Source of the DNA: Diospyros lotus
Taxonomy: Eukaryota; Streptophyta; Magnoliopsida; Ericales; Ebenaceae
NCBI RefSeq assembly: GCF_014633365.1
Contig: NC_068350.1
Coordinates: 26,706,119-26,770,118 of the forward strand
Direction of reading: 5' to 3'
Length of the DNA: 64,000 bases
Shown: positions 34,824 through 47,923 of the stretch, one piece after another
Layout: each line of letters starts with the position of its first letter
Numbering within the stretch: the first letter of the stretch is position 1
The notes under the pieces: generated by a model
Seen by the model: only the letters and a program-made list of their open reading frames with translations
What the model was told of the DNA's origin: nothing
Database searches by the model: none
Position numbers and translations under genes: made by a program

Positions 34824-36219
34824 CCTATGGTCACACTTAAAAGAAAATTGTTACATTAGTTATTGTACCTTTCTCTTTTAGTCAAAAATAAAAAGAGAGA
34901 GAGAGAGATTAGATAAAAATAGACTCATCTATAGCAACGTCAATTTGTATTTGTTCGAACACATCTCAATCAAATTAAGTTTTCCTTAATCAATTTGGCT
35001 TCGTGTTCAAGTTCAAAGAAAATCCAAACCGTAAATATTAGGTTTGGTGGATAGTACTCCGAAGTCCACACCCCAAACCCAAATCAAAACCTATATAATA
35101 TGTATATATATATATTAAATATTATTTGTATATTAACATTTTAAGTTACTATTTGTATTTGAACTCATAAATAAATTATTAAGTTTGTAAATAATGGAAA
35201 TACATAAAAAAAAAAATTACCATGATTTTAAATTTAAAATTTACCATATTACTTCTTTTTATGTTTTAATCTTAATTATAAATATTTTAATTAAATATTA
35301 CAAATTGTTGATATTTTAATATTATTTTAATTTTAATCATATGTTTGGATAAGATAATTCAAAAAATAAGCTTTCTATAAGAATCTTGGAATCTCGTGAG
35401 AATGGGTTAGAATTGATTTCCCCATTCCATTTAAATTTGAGAATGAGTTTGAGAATTGGTTTTGAGGTCGAGAAGGCACTCCTTACCCTAATCTATCTTA
35501 TCGACATTCTTATTCATCTATTTATTATTTATATTCAATTTAATTACTTTTCATCGTAACCTCTTCCGAACATCCGAACAAAGAGAATTAATCTTCCATT
35601 TAATTTTCTTCATTTCCACTTTTAACATTCATAATTCATTTTTATTCCGTTTATTTATAATTTATTCCATTACTAAATCTCTCCTAAACAAAAACTAAGC
35701 CTATGCACCCCTAAATTTCGTTACTAAATCTCTCCCAAGCACAGACTAACCCTACGAGCCCACTAAATTTGAATCCCATATTTACAACCCTACAAAGGGA
35801 TAAATTATGCCATGTTTGGTATTATTGAGTTGTATTGTGATTTAGTTGTTGCATTGTGTTGTATTATATTTTATTGTGTTGTAATGTGAAAATGAACATA
35901 TATTGTATATAATACCGCTTTTATTAACTAAAAGTGATTTTTGGAATATATATATATATTTAAATCAAACGTCATTCCCAACATAAAAATATATCAGTGT
36001 ATGGTACTTTAACCACTTGTATGTGTCATTGGCGTCGTAGAGATATTAAGTTTGAGCTCTTTCACTCTCAATGTTGTCTTCATATCAAACTTGGTGGTCT
36101 CTCGCTATGGTATATTCAGGGTTTAAGAGCACATGGGCTCATTTGTTGTTTTCCAAAGTGTTGTTTCACGTTTGCAATAATAAATTTATATATGAAAAAT
36201 CATCTCAAAATGACTCATG

Positions 36220-37132
36220 TGTGAATTATTCAAGCTATAGGTGATTATCGAGAGTAATGAGTAACTCTTTCGGGGTAGAGCTATAGTGATGGATGAATCT
36301 CCTAGGAATAGCAATAGCGATAGATAAGTCTTCCCGGGGTAACAATAGCGATGGATGAGCCCCTCGACTAGGTTGAGAGTGATGGATGACCTATCCAAGA
36401 AAAAAGATCGATTAGGGCACGGGTGAAGATCCCCGCGTAGACCTTCTGATGCTTAAGTTAGTCTCTCGAAAATGTAAAGTAGTCGAATGTTAGAATAAGA
36501 TGTGAATGTGAGAGATTGCATACCGAATGAAAAAAGAGAAGGACCCCTCTATTTATATCGATGAAAAAGGTTACTAAGTGTTAGGTGACCCGATTTCTTA
36601 GACAAGTAATTCGGACATAGTTTTGACCGAGTCTCGTGGGGGTGATAGGGTGTGGATTGCAAACGTGGGCATGAGAGCGCATCTATGGCACCCCCTGAGT
36701 GAGGGTTACCCAGGGGTACGGCGTGAGAGACACCACTTGGTAAGGTCACTCGGGGGTGCAGGCATGGGAGACCCTCGGGTAAGGGTCACTTAGGGGTGCA
36801 AACTAGGGCACGAGTGTAGGCGTGGGTGCTGTGTGGTCGCCCGGGGTTGCACTGGGCTGCATGGGGCCATGCAAGGCCGAGTAATGCAGTATGGGGCACC
36901 CCTGGGTGAGGGTCATGCAGAGGTGCAAGCGCGAGCGTAGGTGCTGGATCATGGGTGCCCGCGTGTTAGGCCGCACGGTTGTGCACGGCTGTGTGGGCTT
37001 GGGTACGCGTTGAGATGCACGGGGGTGTTGTAGCGACTGCATGGCGAGTCGTGATCATGCTTGCGGGGTTTTCGCTTGGTCATGTGATATCATCTTATTT
37101 TTTTGATTTTTTTTTATTTTTAATAATTCACA
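36220..37132 (-). mobile_element. Solo LTR C, copy 2
   Basis: Duplicate of 18182-19094 at offset 18038, with the same inverted-repeat ends and hairpin module. Confidence 0.6.
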
Positions 37133-40100
37133 TCGTACATTTATTTTTGGAGGACACATGGAAAGTTTGATTAGGTTATGACTATTGTTTGTATGGGCCT
37201 CTAATGGCTTTGTTTGCTCTATTGTGTATATATGCTAGGATGGATCTAAGGAAGAACTAGTCCCTAGATCTGCAGATTATGTCAGTCTCTTCTCCTCCAA
37301 AATAGGCCAAATGTGTAAGGTAGATCCAAGGTGTTGATTGGTTGAGGAGTAAAAATGAGTGACGAAAGAATCTCGTTCATGTAATAAAACACCCCAACTC
37401 CTAATCCCATCTTTTAATTTGTTCTTAATAAAAAGGAATAAAAAAACCAAACATTGCGTCTTCCCAATGATTGCCAAAAAGAGTAAATGTATCTTTTAAT
37501 TTGTTCTTAATAAAAAGGAATAAAAAAAAAACCAAACATTGCGTCTTCCCAATGATTGCCAAAAAGAGTAAATGTATGAAACATCTGGTGGGTGATGGAT
37601 ATAGAATGAAAAAGCATGCTTCTGCTGAACAAAATTGAATCACAGAAAGAAGAAAAAGTGGCCATATATCGAATTGCTAAAAGGTTTCTCAAAGCATCCC
37701 AAAAAACTTTTTCCAAGCTTTATATATGGGAAGCCAAATAATACCACAACTAACAAAAGAAATAAAAGAAGGAAGGAAGACAGATTGGAGCAGGCAGGCA
37801 ATTTAGGCAGTTGCACCATTGCATTTGAATTCTAAAAAAAAAACAGAAAAGAAAAGAAATTGCAATTGGGTAATAACCTTAGTAATTACGAATTAACTGT
37901 TTTTTTTTTTATATAAATTTACTTCTAATTAACAAAAGGTAAGAAGGAAACAATGATTTTTTTTTTTATAACCCAAGTTCTGAGTTTTGCCTGAGTAATT
38001 CTGGAGGTGGACGATCTTCTTCTAATTCGTCAGTCAAATAAATTTAAATACGGTTACAATCTATATATAAATAGAGTAGGATATTCAATTCTCACCTTCA
38101 CATGAAGTAAATATCATCACAAGAATTTGATTTTTAATATTCTCTTTAAAATCTTATATACTTGAATGTTGAGCCATTTTTTTAGATGAGAAGTATTTAG
38201 TTCTTATATACTTAAGGGTGTATTTAATAGTATTTAGTTAAAAAATATTTTTTAATTTATTTAAAAAATAAAAATCACTCTCTAGATAATTTTTTTTTAT
38301 AAAAAATAAGTTAAAATATATTGTATCATAAAATTTAATTTTATAAAAAAAATATTACGTCAAAGATAAAATTTAAATTTTTAAATAAATATTTTTTATA
38401 ATATGTGGATGTAGAAATCTTGTAAGTCTAGTTTATTAATTATTGCAAAGGCAGTACGACACATTGGAAAGGGAGAAAGAAAATGACTTGTTGGGCTCAA
38501 AAAGATGAGTGCATAAGGAAAAAAACAAAACAAACAATTCCAAAAATGAATGAATTATTTGTCTTGCAGGAGGAATAGACTGCCCTACTAATAATGACAT
38601 TTGACTGACATTGCGTGAGATAATACAACATGCATTGTAAGAAGTGAAAACTCATGATGTCCAAAGAAACAATATCTAAGGATACGACAAATAATGAAGA
38701 AAATAAAAGCAAGTTAAAGTCATCTATAATCTAAGAGAATATGTGACAATTAAGATCTAATTAATTAATATTTTTATTAAATTTTTAGAGAAAAATTAGT
38801 CCTTAAATATTAGGATCGACTTTGGAGTTTTTAAAATTTAAGATAAAAAAATAATTGATTATGTAGTTTGAATGACTAAGATTATTTCTAATGGTAAAGT
38901 CAGGGACAGAACTACATGCAAGCTGTTCTGATTTCATAATTAAAAATAATTTTTTATATAAAAAATAATTTTTAATAATAAATTAGTTTTAAAAAAAATT
39001 ACAGCTCATCCTAAAATTTGTGATGTATAATTTTATATCTTAAAAAAAAAATTTTAGTCTACATAAACTTTTGGATCTGCACCTAAGTTAAGCCAAAAAA
39101 GTAGTGAACTTCCTGTGATACTAACTAAAAGATCACTTAAGAGGAAGGTGAATTAGATGTTTTGAATATTTTTGAGATATTAAAAAATATTATGCATTGA
39201 ACCTAATTTGAAATATAATTTTTATGACAAAGAAATGTTGTAGCAACATAATATGAAATTATATAGATGAGAACATTTTCATATAGGTTAAGACAAATTT
39301 ATTTCAAATATAGAATAATTATGTATGAATGAAAAATAACATTTGAATATAAATCTAAGAAAATAGTTATCATAATGACAATATAATTTTATTCACTTTT
39401 TGTTAAATATTAACACTCATGAGCCAATATTCAAAATCAAATAGGTTTGAAAAACAGTTATTCATATAATGAAAACTGATATAAGTTTGCTTAATGATGA
39501 TAGAGATAAAATGAGAATACATTGTATAGTATATAAAAAGATGTTTTATAAGCAACAATTGGTTTTAGAATATTTAGGTAAAGATGAAAAACAACATTTG
39601 GAGATATGAATAAGAAAACTATTATGCTAATACTAATAAGATCCTATTTGTTTTTCTAAACTTTAACCTTTGAGTCATATGGAAAACGTATGCATTTGAG
39701 AAGTATGCATGCAAGAAAAAAAAAAATTATATGAGCAATGAAAACTGAAATTAATGTGCTTTTAGAACAATGAAATGAAATTAGATATGAAAACATTTGC
39801 ATGGCTGATTAATAGTAATACTATCAAGACATAAGAAGAAAATCACATAAACACAATAATTTTTGAGTGGTTTAGCCAACATGTTGAATTATCTTAACTT
39901 CTTACTAAGGATTTTGAAAACATCCACCAAGGAATTTTAGTTTTCAAGGCTCAACTATAATTCATACATAATTTTTATAGGTTTAATTGTAACCTTTACT
40001 TTTAACGGGCTAAATAGGATCCCTAACTTTTAAGGAGCAATTGTAACATTTACATGTGGTTTTTTTCACAACTAGACTCAGCCACAACCACTATTTTTTA

Positions 40101-41036
40101 AAGGATCAGGTGTAACATTTACAAGAGTTTCACAAAAGATTTGTGAAATGATCTCTCAAGAGAAAAATATAAAATAATACAATGATTTCAAGCATTTTAT
40201 TAAACAAAAGAGAGTTATAAGAATATGAATAAATAAAACATTTAACTCTCTTATATTTAGTATCTGGTTTAAAAATATCTACATGAAAATATTATCAGAT
40301 AATTGGCTTGAAGTGAAGGAAGATGAGTATGAAGGACTAATCACTCAAGTAATGAGTATTAGCCAGAATTGAATTCAACTTTGTTATGTCTGTTAGGATT
40401 GACTTGATATTATTCGAACAACATCTTAGGCAAAGGCTTGCTTAACAACAACGACAATGTGAGAACCCCATCTTGGATACCCTGGAAGCTAGGAAAGCTA
40501 AGTTGGAGTCTTAGGTAGAGGAAAGCAAATAAAGGATCACAACAACAATATGGCCACACAGGCAACTAGTTGGCATAGAGGAAGCATGGTGCACATATAC
40601 ATACAAACTGGCCCAAAAAGGAGTAGAGGTAGCAAAGTAGGGCATAACCCCCTACCAACACAAAAACATATATAGACGCATCACAAGGGGTGGAACAGAC
40701 ACCTTTTAGCACCAAAGATTAACAAAACTCCCACAGAACACGTCGACTAGGATGCCGCTATACACACATATCTACTTGCTAGGTCAGACATTGCTAAACT
40801 CGCCCTCAACCTTCGCCTTTTCCTTACCTGGAATGATGTGAAGCAAGAGTGAGTTACAAGACTTAGTAAGCATAATGAATTAAAAGGGATACAAGGCTAG
40901 GGATAAACATCACCCACACATCACATGCAACCCATGCCATGAAGCTTCACAACATACACTCACCAGCAACGCATCAATGCACATATAACGACTCGTGGAG
41001 CCTACATAAGGCACACATATTAGCACCCAAGGTTCC
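37133..41036. other. Duplicate of 19095-22998
   Basis: AT-rich intergenic DNA without a recognisable gene, then the chromovirus-type LTR fragment from 40458, interrupted at 41037 by the Tat element. Confidence 0.7.
37409..37577. repeat. 82-bp tandem duplication, copy 2
   Basis: Duplicate of 19371-19539. Confidence 0.9.
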
Positions 41037-41738
41037 TGTTGTTGCTAAAATACAACAATTAAAAACTTTTATGAGTGGAGCATGCGTAAATGTCGTTGAC
41101 CCTGAGATTGGAACAAAGAACAATTCTGCAGCCAGCTTCTGAAAGAACCTTACGAAATGATCTTCCGAAGCTTAGAATATATGATGTCTTCCGAAGAGTA
41201 GGGTGGTCCTTCCAAAGTGTAGAGATGGCGAGCTTCCGAAGAATATGATGAGGGCTTCTGAAGGTGTTCTGACGGGCTGCGAATGCTTTTAAAGGTCTTT
41301 CGAAAAGATTGCTGCCCAAAGATGGTTGCTGAGGTTATATTCCGAAGGTAATCTTCTGTAAGAGAATGGTTAGAAGGCTTGTGGGACTTTTCCCACGAAG
41401 ACCCTTCGAAGCTTAAGTCAGTATGGAAGGGACACTTAAGTTAGGAAAGGAAACTAAGATCTTCGGAAGGTAAGTAGTTAGAGAAAATACCAGTGTTCAA
41501 AAAGATGATCCCCTTGTGAGTAATAAGCTTGGCCTTATATAGAGATCAACAATCGACCGTACATGATAGTTCGGAAGATATCTTTCGAAGAAATCTTCCG
41601 AACTTCTCAAAATCGGTTCTTCTGAAGCTATTCCTTCTGAAGCTCAATCCATTCTTCCGAAGAATGCTTCCATAGACGGCTTCCGAAGCTTAATCTGATT
41701 TGCTTCATGCACTCCCTTCCGATTATTGGGGCACCACA
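41037..41738 (-). repeat. 3' LTR of the Tat element (family A)
   Basis: 702 bp. Contains CTTCCGAAG-type motifs, a TATA box near 41534-41542 and the hairpin module at 41379-41398. A purine-biased stretch precedes it in sense (plus strand 41739-41765). Confidence 0.9.
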
Positions 41739-42258
41739 ATTATCCACACTCTTTATTTTGTTTCTACATAATTAAGAGTATTTTCTACATGGACCGCACC
41801 AAGAATCGCGTACTGTATTTCTGAAGCGCTGCTTCGGAAGATTTCTTCCGAAAAAGGTCGATTGGGCTTCCGCCAGCTGGTTATAAATAGGCTCCATCGC
41901 TTCGGGACTTCGACACGGTTACGCCATTTCAAAGGGTCTTCTTGCAAACTCTCACATTTCCTTTCGAAGAGTAGTCACTGCACATCGTTCCAAAGGCCTT
42001 GCTTCCGAACAAACCCATCCGCTAGGTAACCATTGCGCACTCGTCCCGTAGTTTAAAAACTTTCGAAGCTATCCCAGGTCTAGCGTTTATCTTCCGAAGC
42101 TTTGGACCTTCCGAAGCAACCCACTTTCGAAGCAAAAGAATCATAACCCTTCCGAAGCAACCCACTTCCGAAGCGCCCCTTCCAAAGCAAATACTAATCT
42201 TCCGTATGGCCTTCTTTTTCCATCCCTTTTTTCGATTCTGACTCTTCCCCTTCTTACT

Positions 42259-44889
42259 ATGGCTAGTGGAAAAATTTATTATCATGATGTCGATTCCCAT
42301 GGGATCGAGCACTTCTTTTTGAAGGGTAAATGCTCTCGTATGAACGAAAATGACGTGGCCCTTATCCATCAAAATTATAATATCCCTAGGGAGTATTGCA
42401 CTCGGCTTCCTCGCCTTGAGGAAAACTGCGCGGTGGACGTAGAAGCGGGGTGGATGAGTGTCCACGAGGCTAGCTTTCGCTTAGGTTTTCATCTTCCTCT
42501 CCATAATTTTGGTCTTAAGTTTCTTTGTCTTAGTGGGCTTGCACCCGGCCAACTGCATCCCAACGGCTGGGCCTAGTTAGTTGGTTTCTTCGTTATCTGT
42601 CGTGAGAAAGATATAGACCCTACCATCGACTTCCTCTATTGCCTCTTCCTCCTACGCCTAGTCAAGGAGTGCTTTCACGTGTACACCCTATAGCGGATCC
42701 GAGGTGATCCTCTTTTTTCTGAGTCCCCTCATCGAGAAGCTTTATTCGATACTCAGTGGTTCTTGATCCAACCTTCGAACGGGGTGTGGAATGCTCCTTG
42801 CAAATGGCGCACCGATCCTGAGAGAGTAGGAAAACCTATATTAAGTGTGCCCCTTTCTGAGCTTAGGGAGAGACATGAGGACAGCCGTTACATTATTACT
42901 CGAGGTGGTCCTAAGCATCTCCTTGGCCTCTTGACTGTGGACAGATTAATTAGGGTGGGTTGGATTCCAGAGTGTGGCGAACCATCTCGTCGCAGGGTGC
43001 CTAGGGCCCTACGCTCAAACACCCCAATTAATCCGCCACCTATTGCCACAGCGGGAGGGGGGGCGTTCCTCTCCAGGAGAAACCTTCTCCTGAGGGTGCG
43101 GACCCCCTAGCTACTTTGCTATTATTCCTTATTTTAAGCTTTGTCTTCGAGTCATTTTAGGGTTTCTGACCATACCGTGTCTTTTTCTTGCAGCCATGCA
43201 TCACTTGATGAGATCTGCTAACTAATAGGTCGCCCTTAGGGCTACTCAGGCTGAAGTGCCTCCATCATTCAATCCTCAAGATGGGACCCTTGTCCCTGAC
43301 ACTCACATCGCCGAACAAAGCGAAGGGGTAGGGCAGACCTGGGCTCCCCAGCGCCACCGGCATCGAAGGAGGAAGAGGAGCCGCCGTCAAGAAGCAGAGG
43401 CAGGTCTTGCAATGTTTCAGCTTGCTGATGACCCTCCAGCCCACGATTCGCCAGTAGAGCCCACTCCTGGCATTCTTACCTTTTCTCCGCTCGAGATGGA
43501 TGTATCTACGGCCATGAGCGGGGCTCTTCACCATAGGCATGAGCCGGCCAGGGATGGAGTGGGTCCCGAGGGCGAGGTTACTTCTCGATTCGACCAGGCC
43601 GCCGTCGATGCAGTTCATGCAAGCGGTCAAGGTTTGTATCGTCGTGCCGTGATCAATCCCTAGCGTGGTGATCGTCGAACCTTACACATGGAGAAGGGGT
43701 CAGCATCCAGAGGATTGGCCCCAATCTTCCTTGCACTACCTGACCCTCACCAAGGGGCGATATAGTTGGATGCCAATTATTGGGTTCGCGGGGAGCGACT
43801 CGACATGCAACCTGGGGTTTTGGATACAGATACTATTGACATGCCCGATGTTGGGGCCCGCCTTCTCTATTCTTCCATCCTTTCTCGTTATGAAAATCGA
43901 TACTTTCGCAATTCTCCGCAGGATATGGACGAGTTTGAACGTTATCTCGCGATTGTATGCTTCCTTACCTTTTCGTATTTGTCCTTTTGATTTATCTTTT
44001 TATACACTTTTTTATTATCCTCTCATGCCCTTTCTCGTAGGGTGCTCAGGGCACCGTGGTGACCAATGCTATGAACCGTGCTCGACTGGCTCGCCAGGAG
44101 GCACACATTTACGACTTGACACAGAAGTCCTTCTAGTGGAAAGAGGACGAACAGGTCCTTAACATGACAATCCGCCATTTGGAGTAAGATAAAAGCAGCC
44201 TTGAAGCCCGACTCCATGACCACTCTATAAGTTGCAAGGCAACTGAAGATAATGCTCGTAAATGGGAAGAGGCTCTAGAGGCTCGCAACCAGGCATATGA
44301 AGAGAAGTTATCCTTTCTGGAGGAGGCCTAAGGGGAGGTGTCCCGTTTGAAAGGGGACTCGGCCGGCGCAGAGGAACGGGCTGCCCATGTTCGAGTAGAG
44401 ATGGAAAGAATGCGCGAGAATAGGCAACGGGAGATTGACGAAGTGATGAGGGATGCCGTGAAGTAGTACCGTCTTTCAAGGGATTGCTTTCGTCACAAGG
44501 ATAGTTACGCCAGCTGCTTTTCGAAGTTTGGCTTTTATCTCTATCGCAACTTCATTGAGACCAGGCGCCTGGGGGATTCCTTCTCGGAGGCAACTTTTGA
44601 CAATGCCATGTCCGCTGGCACCCCTCCCGACTGGAGGAAGTATGAGCCGGACGATTTGGGACCTGAAGAATGTGTAAGACATGCGCTAGAGGATGACCTC
44701 AGCAACTTGCAGGGTCCATGGAGTCCTTACGTTTTGGAGTTCGAGGAGGGTGAAGTAGGTGCTAGTTCGTTTAACACCGCCCAAATGATTGAGAGAGAGT
44801 TGGGAATGGACATTGCTACTGATGCTTCCCCACATTTGCCTTCCGGAGAGGGTTCGGGCCATGCGGATCACCCTTCAGCCGAAGATTAG
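42259..44889 (+). pseudogene. Antisense multi-exon ORF with putative gypsy-type transposon domain
   Basis: Runs opposite to pol. Exon 1 starts at ATG 42259 and has the LAPGQLHPNGW segment followed in frame by a region typical of the plant 'putative gypsy type transposon' family (residues ~85-200). A CTTTTTCTTGCAG acceptor ends at 43193 and starts exon 2. Exon 2 ends at 43954 before a GT donor, and exon 3 starts at 44041 after TTTCTCGTAG; both sit in phase 0. Exon 3 is rich in Glu, Arg and Ala (likely coiled coil) and ends in an acidic tail. The exon 1 donor is unresolved. Ten in-frame stops (42574, 42691, 43223, 43226, 43661, 43763, 44134, 44185, 44329, 44464) are all TAG or TAA. No frameshift is needed within exons. 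Function unknown; antisense ORFs are known in Tat elements. Confidence 0.65.
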
Positions 44890-45365
44890 TGTAGGCCTTG
44901 TAATGAATGCTAGCTTTATCTCAATGCGTTCTTCTTAGAATCTCTGACTCCCTACTTTTGGCCGTTGCACCTTATTTTCTCAGTTTTGGGTGAACGTAAA
45001 CCTTGGCAGTCGTTTTAACATGTCGCCTGTACTTGTCTTATTTTCAACATTATATAATCCGATTATGCTATTTTCATTCGCTTGTTGGTTACATGGCTCG
45101 CACATTCACACTTTTTTCAAGCTTCGATTGGAAATTTAGTTCGTTTTGTTTTCAAGGCCTTTCGACTCCAGGAGATCCGGGATAGGCTTCGCTCCTCTGT
45201 CATGCTTATGAAACTCCTGCAACAGTCATCGAGCTTTTAGCTTTTATGCAGACTTGGGGTTGTCAAGCTTTCGCGACTATTTCTCAGAGGGGCCTTTGTT
45301 TACGATATGGAGGCTGGATTGGTCTAAGGGTCCCATGCGGGATTCACTTCGGGCGTTTGATTTTG

Positions 45366-46100
45366 CTAGAAGACCTAGGTGTCAGATCGTTCGAGGAGTC
45401 AGGTCTAGCTTAGGAGCGTAGCACCAGGCTTAGCCGAGTGATCTAGGTGAGTCTACGGGCATAGGCATCGAAGCATCTGATGATCCCAAAGTGATCTACC
45501 ATCCCAGGTGTTAAGTTTTGGCTATATGGTTAAGCTTTTTAGGGGTAGCCTCTGGTCTTTTACCCGTATGACCATCGCTTCGTGATCTTGTATGCTTTCA
45601 GGGGGCTAGGTTTAGCTAGTGGTTTGGTTAGGGATTCTTTCCAGGTGACCGAGTTTTGCCGGGAGACCTAGGCGCCAGATCGTCTGAGGAGTCGGGTCTA
45701 GCTTAGGAGCGTAGCACCGGACTCAATCGAGTGATCTAGGTGAGTCTGCGAGCATTGACATCGGCCTCTGTTGATCCCGACCCGTCCTGGGGTCACAGGC
45801 GCCACATTATTATCAGACGACTTGGGTTTTGCACGGTGTGGGTGTCCTTTATCTTACCTTACAATCGTCTTACTATCTTCCTCCCCCTGCGAGAGTCAGC
45901 CTACCTTCGGCGTATCTAGGGCTAATAACCAATCTAGTTTGGGGTTCCTTGTAGGTGTCCAAACTTTACCGGGAGACCTAGGAGCCAGATCGTCTAAGGA
46001 GTCGGGTCTAGCTTAGGAGCATAGCATCGGACTCAGTTGAGTGATCTAGGTGAGTCTGCTGGTATAAGCGTTGGATCATCTGAGGATCCCGACTTGGCAT
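45366..46100. repeat. Tat 3' UTR repeats, copy 2
   Basis: Three diverged units equivalent to 27330-28060. Confidence 0.8.
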
Positions 46101-46332
46101 ATGGTCATGTGCGCCTGATTTCCCCCGAGTTATCTTGACCTCGTTAGGGACCTTTGCCGGGGCATCGTACCTGTATCATTTTTAACCATACATTCAAATG
46201 TTTAAGACACAGGAGATCTTACGTGGTTCGGCTTATAGTTAGATCTCCGTGGTTCGGCTTATAGTTTTGCCTACTCCACGGGAATACATGGGGGTATTCT
46301 TTTATTTATGGGGGAATTGTTACATAAGAAAA

Positions 46333-47628
46333 TTAAAAAGAACTTCGATTTTCAGGGGAGCCAAGTAGCGCCTCTTGTAACGAACGCATCTCCATGTCTT
46401 CAGCTTCGAATCCTCTATTGCTAGTCTCAATTGTCTGGGCAGTAAAGTATCTCTTGAGGTGCATGGTATTCCAGGTCTTGCTCACCATCTCTCCTTGTAA
46501 CGTCTGCAGCACACAAGTGTTGGGTCCCAGCATTTTTTGTATCTTGTATGGCCCTTCCCAATTCGGTTTGAGCTTTCCTTCTTCCCGGTAGGCAGTTGTA
46601 ATCACCGCTTTCCTGAGCACCAAATCTCCTTCTTGGAACATTCGAGGTCAGACTTTTGCATTATAATAGCTGGTGATTCTTCTCTGGTATGCTACCAACT
46701 GCACAATTGCCTTCTCTCTCAACTCATCTATCAGGTCCAGGTTTTCCCTTAAACTGTCTGGATTTCTCTCTTCATTGAAGGCCATAACTCGAGGCGAGGC
46801 GAGGTTTGTTTCCACTGGAATAAGGGAATCTTCCCCATATACCAAGCTAAAGGGAGTCTCCCTCGTAGATATGCGACTGGTGGTGCGATAAGCCCACAAA
46901 ATGTTAAGGAGTTCATCGGCCCATCTGCCTTTAGCTCGTTCTAGTCGGGTCTTCAACTAGTGCAGAATAGTTTTATTGCTTGCCTCTGCCTGTCCGTTGG
47001 CCTGTGGGTATGCCACGAATGCCATCCTCAAACTGATCCCCCACCTCTTGCAAAAGGCCCTGAAGGCTTCAGAATCAAACTGCGTTCCATGATCCGTGTT
47101 GAGAATACGGGGTATTCCGAAGCGACAAATTATGTCCTTCCATACCATCCCCTCTACCTTTTTCTTAGTTATTGTTGCTAACGGTTCAGCTTCAACCCAC
47201 TTTGTGAAGTAATCCGTGGCCACCAACAGGAATTTCCTTTGTGCTGACGCCATAGGGAATGGGCCCAAGATGTCTAGCCCCCATTGTGCAAATGGCAATG
47301 GCTGAAATATTGGCTGGATAGGTGACAGGGGTCGTACTGTCAAAGGGCTGTGCTTTTGGCATTTATCACATGTCTGCACTTTTTGGGCTGCGTCTTGCTT
47401 TAGGGTGGGCCAAAAGAAACCTGCTCGTAGGATTTTCCCAGCCAACGCTCTGGCACCGAGATGCTCATCGCAGTCTCCCTCATGAACTTCTTCCAAGGCC
47501 TGATCTGCCTCCTGTGTCCCTAAGCACTTGAGTAATGGTACTGAATACCCTTTCTTATACAGTTCTTGGCCAATGACTACAAAGCGGGCTGCCTTGGTCT
47601 TCAGCCTCCTTGCCTCTGAGGGTGCCAC
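46333..47628 (-). pseudogene. Tat pol: integrase
   Basis: The HHCC zinc-binding region is present (VHEGDCDEHLG ... CDKCQKH). The DDE core retains all three acidic positions: WGLDILGPFP, NTDHGTQFDS, and Glu in GQAEASNKT. The C-terminus has the GPY/F motif (NWEGPYKIQ). The frame is broken by a TAG at 46954-46956 and a TGA near 46645, so it is not functional as read. Integrase would insert the cDNA. Confidence 0.92.
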
Positions 47629-47923
47629 TGGAAGCTCCTAATTAAGCAGATTTCAGTATCAGCGTTCTCCAGTCGTCAACCACATCAACGCAGTGAACAC
47701 CCTCTTCACTTGTTTCCACACTCGGTCATTGTAGGACCTCTATGTGAATCAATCGTCCCAAGGTGTCCCGAGCGGAGGCTAGTTTGGACAGTGCATCAGC
47801 GTGCTGGTTAAGAGACCTATTGATCTGAATGAGTTCAAAGCGTTCGAACCTAGGAGCGAGCTCCTTTACCTTCTGTAAATAACGGGCCAATAGTGGTTCC
47901 CTTACTTCAAAAGTGCCTTGGAA

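Larger units (their letters stand above)
29001..46935. repeat. Second copy of 11027-28900, likely false duplication
   Basis: Direct repeat of 11027-28900. The coordinate offset drifts from 17974 at the start to 18037-18038 through most of the segment, then 18033-18035 near the end. The middle ~12 kb differs by only a few single-base indels. Copy 2 begins at the first base after the gap and copy 1 ends at the last base before it. Confidence 0.95.
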
